Part shown: positions 19,701-20,583 of the stretch, in pieces
How positions within the stretch are numbered: position 1 is the stretch's first letter
Layout: the number at the start of each line of letters is the position of its first letter
Origin: a virus
Length of the DNA stretch: 20,583 nucleotides
IMG/VR virus record: IMGVR_UViG_3300020462_000067
Location: 1-20,583 of that record
Direction: 5' to 3' (one strand)
The notes under the pieces: generated by a model
What the model was told of the DNA's origin: nothing
Databases searched by the model: none
What the model saw: the letters and a program-made list of their open reading frames with translations, nothing else
Program-made: the position numbers and the translations under genes

Positions 19701-20583
19701 AAAATTGTGTATCTTTGTCTTTTACCTTATGCGTTGTTGTGATACACGTTCCAATACCTATCATATCACTAAAGTAAAACGGCATATCGTTAGTTTTACT
19801 ACTAACTACTGCATCCATTACTTTATTAAAATGAAGTAATGTTTCTCCTGTAAATCCTACAGTATTTGCTTTTTGAAGAAATAGTCTTCTAAACTTTCCA
19901 TATTCATTACTAGCATATCTAAGTGCTTTAATAATATTTGCATTACTATCAGTAATATGATATAAAGCAAGATCAAGCTGTCCACTATGTTGAACAAAAC
20001 GTCGACCATATGGAGCAAGGTTTCCAATGTCTCGTAAATTATTCATGCCAGGCATTGAACCTTTAAACTCATCATTATATTCACTCATTGAGTGAACATG
20101 GTCAGTTACTTCGCCTAATGTAAAAGCAAGAACATTATCGTTTAATGGATTTCGTTCTAAGTTATGTGGTATTTCATAATATCCGTTTTGATTTTTCTTT
20201 GTAGCACTATTAGATATAACTTTAACTATATCATCAGTTACTAACTTTTTAATAAACGTAATATAAGCTATACCGTTAATTCTATTAACTGCAAAATCTG
20301 TTAAAGGATATTTTCTTACATTATTAACATAAACTCTTAACCATAAATCATTTAAGTCACCACTACGGTCATAAACATCAACAGCAAAGTCATTTGTTTG
20401 ATTAGTAACAACATATTGTCTTACCACGTGTTGTCTACTATTTTTAATAGCTTTAATCCAACCCGAAGTATATACAAAAGTACTAAGATCGGAAAACTCT
20501 TTTAATAATGTTACGTCAGTATTTCCTTTTACAACTGCATTATTTTGTTGATAGGTATATGTCTCACTTAATAAATCAAAATT
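7705..20583 (-). CDS. Giant modular virion structural protein (at least 4,292 residues, 5' end beyond window)
   Basis: One frame without a stop fills 63% of the window and stays open to the right edge. A GTG at 20427-20425 could be taken as a start, but the frame continues upstream for 52 more sense codons and no ribosome site precedes the GTG, so the true start lies outside. Residues below are counted from the edge. About 418-561: conserved KLPGYWR, DTDRPHTHPWEILG and PTWWQGVYGPAPYT blocks. 806-864, 1078-1123 and 2178-2224: chitin-binding (CBM5/12)-like modules. 1478-2489: seven FG-GAP-like propeller blades interrupted by an insertion. 2551-2604: GKLWWDLSTVKYHNP block. Near 2655: YYYWVKNKK. 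Near 2785: RPRQSW. 2866-2938 and 3231-3316: GTGY modules. 3338-4264: array of beta repeats. Near 4140: RRGTLGTG. The blocks match, from memory, very large structural proteins of marine T4-like phages. Its place in the virion (baseplate periphery or fibre) is unknown; the beta-rich domains argue against a tape measure. Confidence 0.9.
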   Translation of the reverse strand, partial: NFDLLSETYTYQQNNAVVKGNTDVTLLKEFSDLSTFVYTSGWIKAIKNSRQHVVRQYVVTNQTNDFAVDVYDRSGDLNDLWLRVYVNNVRKYPLTDFAVNRINGIAYITFIKKLVTDDIVKVISNSATKKNQNGYYEIPHNLERNPLNDNVLAFTLGEVTDHVHSMSEYNDEFKGSMPGMNNLRDIGNLAPYGRRFVQHSGQLDLALYHITDSNANIIKALRYASNEYGKFRRLFLQKANTVGFTGETLLHFNKVMDAVVSSKTNDMPFYFSDMIGIGTCITTTHKVKDKDTQFFALSNNFDLKTLSNRAVYVYKNKAQLHHGIDYIFEADHPGFVTVTATKAVDDIIEISEYETTDGSYIPATPTKLGLYPKYKPMKYIDNTYQTPTEVIQGHDGNIFVCFGDFRDDLLLELEQRIFNNIKTEYDPTILDIHEFIGGESRDTGFRKWDRDKALITDFVAWLENVNNIDYTDHDFYERTNSFTFNYGSMTSPKGAKLPGYWRAIYKEAYDTDRPHTHPWEILGYTIEPTWWQGVYGPAPYTRENKILWKDIEDGVIREPGKAVKYLAAYARKDITKHIPVDGEGNLLSPLDSNFAKNYVLVLTKKEFVFGDEAPTETAWRRSSEYPFAFLCSWLLNQPTKIMGLGFDRSRIIRNPAKEIVYSETNKRVRLKDLVFPMSITDTVRSNTSGLVNYICDYINSESQGLYSDYSTSLKSLKNQLGFKVAGYTHKDKFKLLLDSRSPFNEGNVFVPDENYKVFLNTSSVVELVSYSGVIIEKKAAGFIIKGYDKTNPYFTYLRAIELTDDPVVRVGGVTDSFLEWRANQVYVLGQTVQFGTEFFRVKDAHTSGTDFQQEFFAKLVELPTSGGTEAVFRRQFDITPPIINSTKELAYGTLLTSIQEVVDFLLGYGKYLEQLGFDFNYFNSTINTIENWELSAKEFLFWSTQNWKEDSVITLSPAGNKLKFKRDYFVSDNIFDSFHDFTLLKADGRKLEPEFAKVYRSNDNRLEITTRNTADGIYAVKLPLIQKEHVCLLDNHTVFNDIIYDLEPGYRQERIKVLGYRTDDWKGSLNIPGFIYDNAVVNEWKSYKDYVIGDTVKYKEFYYVSTIKTPGTENFDASKWERLSVKPEAKLIPNLDYKAKQFKDYYDLDTDNFDTEQQRIAQHLIGYQKREYLSNIINDDVSQYKFYQGYIQDKGTQNSLTKLFDALSSADKDSIDFYEEWAVKLGQYGSTDGFDEVEFKLDEAQFKLSPQPIELVDTVSGLETDLIYRLRPFEVYLKPNNYNHKPFPKRENFLEYIQTAGFVNEQDVKLTVAKYDDILNEATSSLNVGDYVWVGSRGATWDVVKYVRTLDRVVSITSDKDAKTTTIKINTQARYSKDDLVGVLDVAGAEKFFKVKAVSLAEIICYENGTTEDVELADGFITKFISARVATMAEANTRIINSELQHGEIIWVDDDDNNKWSVLQNKPTYSSHQFISNLVTGEGHEFGKVIATNDRNTILVASSSEQEKVYVFNRVADNVDYYHRQTIDAPNGLYTGPGKFGSSVALSDDGNHLVISAPNASNVKTKFKGDFDGGSAYIAGNLVKYLETFWEAQFPISAATGALTFPSFWSTSFIEEAHYDTVNNSYPKIVYAIRGDYGLDVTTDHILIRAPVAQYDGSAAGDKVVLNWNEFSQNYPTGIKPWGEVGPGISAVEGTKTIATKIDAVLYVDNIIRIPTTGDTLSSDTAVGEVSYIRIENVSQAIIYMKDVSGAFAPTGTISLNAQSCGTFELIRPTNAASTFGGWWRIDGIPSFTTAVTELQEISIPNLIGQDFITSAESRSPVVFGNTMDDVRALSLVTDPTRGGRLGHLSYYDKNGLPNLSELWFVRGPKAFTDTVNPIDSINFWVNTIRGGVAPISVFDPASLGLTFPYLNDQAHTVFDLWNGFIDITFTNFDLSGNPYIPQENQIIIDDTTGATAKVTYLQEQLLTCRVYVKDRTGTFSFGFNNSATSTISIKDAISPGVNRLSGRLDHADMDSSIAGKMVIVKNTDSTQLPVTSSTFQNELEVHFYSSSTVSGIARTPNYPSPLNKDWKQKYNVPAHTEGDASSYTNEGIFLTYDKTPNGEYSLNHGYISEHNDNNKYLGKKVEFATNNKLHYLYVSTQDANTVGEAGRVYFFNHGEDASGNTFDYAIGKDKNYKGVFSASTIYFENDIVLYQQSFYQSKTNLSAGAFVPGVWTQLSSHIDYVGYIPNDVGLVVDGEIIVDQATLKNFAKTFTSNKDGNVLAVVAEFTDSDPKVLIYRINQGHYEFSQAIVTPTPGIGFGTAVAVSDDGTMVAIGAPLQDEVDTNNGAVYVYRLVEGSFVWSQTLYSPETDVAERFGATLDFDKNNLAVSSRGGDLISTTKFDANTTVVTTSFDNNLTQFKTANEDSGQVLIFQRFNNTLLYSEKFVYNNPVTRRFGDHVLFTDNHVYVSMPELTITPGDNFMGTIIDFRRERNVLSWEQLRFPIDQVDVSKFKGVFVYDTAKNLLASQIDYIDPIQGKIAGTAEEEISFKTLYDPATYTIGMEISVVDEGAAWGKPYVGKLWWDLSTVKYHNPYQGDIIYQTATWGKLFKGASVDIYEWVESTLKPSQWNEIADTEEGLAKGISGTPKYIDDSTLASVRVFNKQAQSFSTKYYYWVKNKKFIPDLDWRKTSAFDVAQLIEDPKAQGYKYASLYSDSRFALYNTDALFNSDNSAVNFRYWTIPVYTNIHNEYQLISDGLETSRPKADVERKWFDSLIGWDIKYRAVPDTDLSPKERYGILDRPRQSWFVNRLEAVKQLIERVNRVLKQHIIVDEFNIENLKQVDLMPTINSGKFDQTVDTYAELVFVGTANVKQAVLTPIWINGKLDRVEITDPGRGYKVPPTYEFTKIGNGRGAELIITIDTLGKINSVAVKHAGRDYDISAAIEVRKYSTLIKADENINGKWSIHAYSITTKLWERTDSQSYNVPEFWEYADWYETGYNEFSHVNHLIDESYQLTALDDKLGDVVKIKTVGTGGWLLLKKINDIVDTDYTTNYSTVGRQHGTIQFASSLFNYPTHHIGYDSLSYDTSDYDNQPVHEFRVILEALRDDIFVDDLAVEYNKLFTSSLRYVLSEQRFIDWAFKTSFLKAKHNIGDLTEKITFQNDNLPSYEKFIEETKPYKTKIREYLTSYTRQDNTQSVITDFDLPPAYNMEDGRIVPASLKIKDDALYGEDKLISTYPNKHWKDCLGYEVVMIQIKDGGTGYLEVPVITFSGGGGTGAKAQAYIGTGGKITWIKMTNVGTGYLSAPTVTINGTQSEGGKPAVVSAKLGNGKIRNAHIVSRFDRVSGTFLITTLEETESFTGNASTQRISLKWPMDLRPSQIFITVSGVEALTSEYTFKNVADNTKGYTRYTGEIFFIEPPKNLAPVVIKYSKAVDMLQAQDRINLFYKPTDGMLGNDISQLMEGIDYGGVEIRSFDFGGGAGWFAEPWFTSTWDTFDNTFEDEIFTLDGSTNVFALSKPLEDGVTYNVYKNGVRVDDPQWDGSTIGVTGNPNAVMDSIIGDGVTQTVQLDEEVIPTVADDVIVIRKASSDGSFIPDPDAYDTALQGGDLAYSSAKGILSEEIVVDGDGFVTPLTSKGPEELIPGQVMDTVDFKVYDRTADGSSIISSHNYFGDGTNKNFNINQLPASNKDIFVKVDGAILEAPTGFTINYQLKRLEFTTAPSDNKLVHISTMSNNGEKILDIDKFVGDGSTAQFVTPVVWKDGLSFTLTVDGETVTTDLSKTDSTYETPNRAVFRLGSVPNAGAVIQYAIYDSTSQEFSQMTTDSFTGNAINKKFQLAQVPFTSEPTSQNIVVKVGNKFLKAGYNQQFVVAVGREYQLRQWQISTATVSAENVRVFLNGVEETLNTTWRWDTFNGTVVLNTDVGVVGDKLEVFIIDSGEYQMGYFDSGTSLFVKTPNEVYLDTAPANGDLVTIYQFSKHDIRKIEREVFDVVARNAVTVGTDDYTEYHQLTNGIIRLREEAIDAEYVWVTLNQVALTPSIDYYVTDDRKHIRIVVDIDPNDTIEVIHFTNPIIIPKFGFSIFKDMLNRTHYKRLGDSNKYTLAEDLNWYDSKIFVTNYDSLPLPNKDKGIPGILFINGERIEYYLKEGGAIRQLRRGTLGTGIAEKHTTGTDVFDQSSPQTVPYKDEVLTQVFSADGSTKAITVDFIPKSVNDFEIFVAGKRLRKNEISSFDKTVDLDSPEADVTLPAEFSVDGTTSTVTMLNTPPINSKIIVVRKLGRVWTDTGVPLHRQENSIGRFLRSEEATLPK
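7790..10570 (-). repeat. Array of degenerate ~80-residue 'GDGST' beta repeats in the giant protein C-terminus
   Basis: Repeated units follow the pattern F.GDGst..F.L...P.....i.V.VdG......Y.......i.F...P..g..i.v. Examples of unit starts: SFTGNASTQRISLKW (near 10570), FTLDGSTNVFALSKP (near 10125), IIGDGVTQTVQLDE (near 9955), YFGDGTNKNFNINQLP (near 9630), FVGDGSTAQFVTPVV (near 9405), SFTGNAINKKFQLAQVP (near 9160), FSADGSTKAITVDFIP (near 8060) and FSVDGTTSTVTML (near 7890). Between the last two classes lies a conserved insert with GIPGILFINGERIEYYLK and RRGTLGTGIAEKHTTGTDV (about 8100-8300). The repeats probably form serial beta-sandwiches of a fibre or adhesin stalk. Confidence 0.6.
10635..11985 (-). 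other. Two 'GTGY' glycine-rich beta modules flanking a linker in the giant protein
   Basis: Module 1 (about 11770-11985) has DPGRGYKVPPTYEFT, then GNGRGAELIITID, then VKHAGRDYDISAAIEV. Module 2 (about 10635-10890) has DGGTGYLEVPVITFSGGGG, then GTGAKAQAYIGTGGKIT, then NVGTGYLSAPTVTING. Each unit therefore contains two half-repeats of the form (G.GY..pP.i.f...g.Ga.a...i..gg.i..i.v...G.gY). This pattern recurs in marine phage virion proteins; its function is not known to me. Confidence 0.5.
13110..16150 (-). other. Region encoding a probable seven-bladed FG-GAP-type beta-propeller with insertions
   Basis: Within the giant gene, seven units share a pattern: (F/L)G..v...D.n.l.V..p followed by .vyvf.r. 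Blade 1 (16020-16140): FGKVIATNDRNTILVASSS...KVYVFNR. Blade 2 (about 15855-15975): FGSSVALSDDGNHLVISAP. Blade 3 (14085-14260): LGKKVEFATNNKLHYLYVS...RVYFFNHG. Blade 4 (13680-13840): FAKTFTSNKDGNVLAVVAE...VLIYRINQG. Blade 5 (13520-13690): FGTAVAVSDDGTMVAIGAP...AVYVYRL. Blade 6 (13275-13515): FGATLDFDKNNLAVSSR...VLIFQRF. Blade 7 (13110-13270): FGDHVLFTDNHVYVSMP...IIDFRRE. Seven is the blade number of integrin-alpha-type propellers. About 530 residues separate blades 2 and 3, and a chitin-binding-like module separates blades 3 and 4. The fold is inferred from the repeat pattern. Confidence 0.65.
17215..17350 (-). other. Chitin-binding (CBM5/12)-like module in the giant protein
   Basis: The encoded WKSYKDYVIGDTVKYKEFYY, followed by a 'T.GTENFDASKWERL' ending, has the layout of a CBM5/12-like carbohydrate-binding module: W...kdY..GD.V.y...fY.s...t.G..f....W. 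A second clear copy lies at 17990-18165 (WRANQVYVLGQTVQFGTEFF) and a third at 13905-14055 (FSASTIYFENDIVLYQQSFY...VPGVWTQL). A possible degenerate fourth is near 15810-15870 (YIAGNLVKYLETFWEAQF). The match is to the pattern, not to a database. Confidence 0.5.

Noticed and set aside
20425-20427. GTG as the start codon of the giant gene
   Set aside because: The frame is open for 52 further codons to the window edge and no ribosome-binding site precedes the GTG; the real start is outside.
7705-20583. Giant protein as a tail tape measure
   Set aside because: Tape measures are mainly long helices, often with hydrophobic segments; this protein is dominated by beta modules, propeller blades and carbohydrate-binding-like units.

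Overview
This window looks like part of the late (virion) gene module of a marine T4-like myovirus. It is strongly A+T-rich, and every supportable gene lies on the minus strand, so transcription runs from right to left. Several protein blocks match, from memory, virion proteins of cyanophages and pelagiphages: a tail-collar domain, the 'NAIHYENM...FGNGGTSVD' protein, the 'ITAxxYNxLQxRV' protein, and the 'LPGYWR', 'LWWD', 'RPRQSW' and 'RRGTLGTG' blocks of the giant protein. The host cannot be read from the sequence; SAR11 or picocyanobacteria are plausible. No tRNA, CRISPR array, insertion sequence, integrase or defence gene was seen.

Right to left (the transcription order): bases 20583-7705 are one uninterrupted reading frame of at least 4,292 codons that enters from beyond the right edge. 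It encodes a giant modular virion protein with conserved N-terminal blocks, chitin-binding-like modules, a probable seven-bladed FG-GAP beta-propeller carrying a large insertion, paired 'GTGY' modules and a C-terminal array of about 80-residue beta repeats. Next come a 204-residue conserved structural protein (7069-7683) and three tandem paralogous fibre proteins of 677, 604 and 501 residues. The three fibres share an N-terminal half but end in different tips; the first tip is a tail-collar domain. A 301-residue structural protein (769-1674), a small 119-residue conserved phage protein (353-712) and the start of a glycosyltransferase-like gene (1-366, running off the left edge) follow.

The genes are nearly gapless. 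Only three short gaps or junctions hold a match to the T4 late promoter octamer TATAAATA, each 18-23 bases before a start codon. These define probable late units: 204-677-604, then 501-301, then 119-glycosyltransferase. The gap before the 119-residue gene is the most striking non-coding element. Its late promoter sits in the 5' arm of a hairpin whose 3' arm contains the whole ribosome-binding site. That is the arrangement T4 uses to silence read-through transcripts while letting late transcripts be translated.

Together the genes probably build the peripheral tail or baseplate and the host-recognition fibres. The fibre cassette with its exchangeable tips and the giant adhesin-like protein are the likely determinants of host contact.
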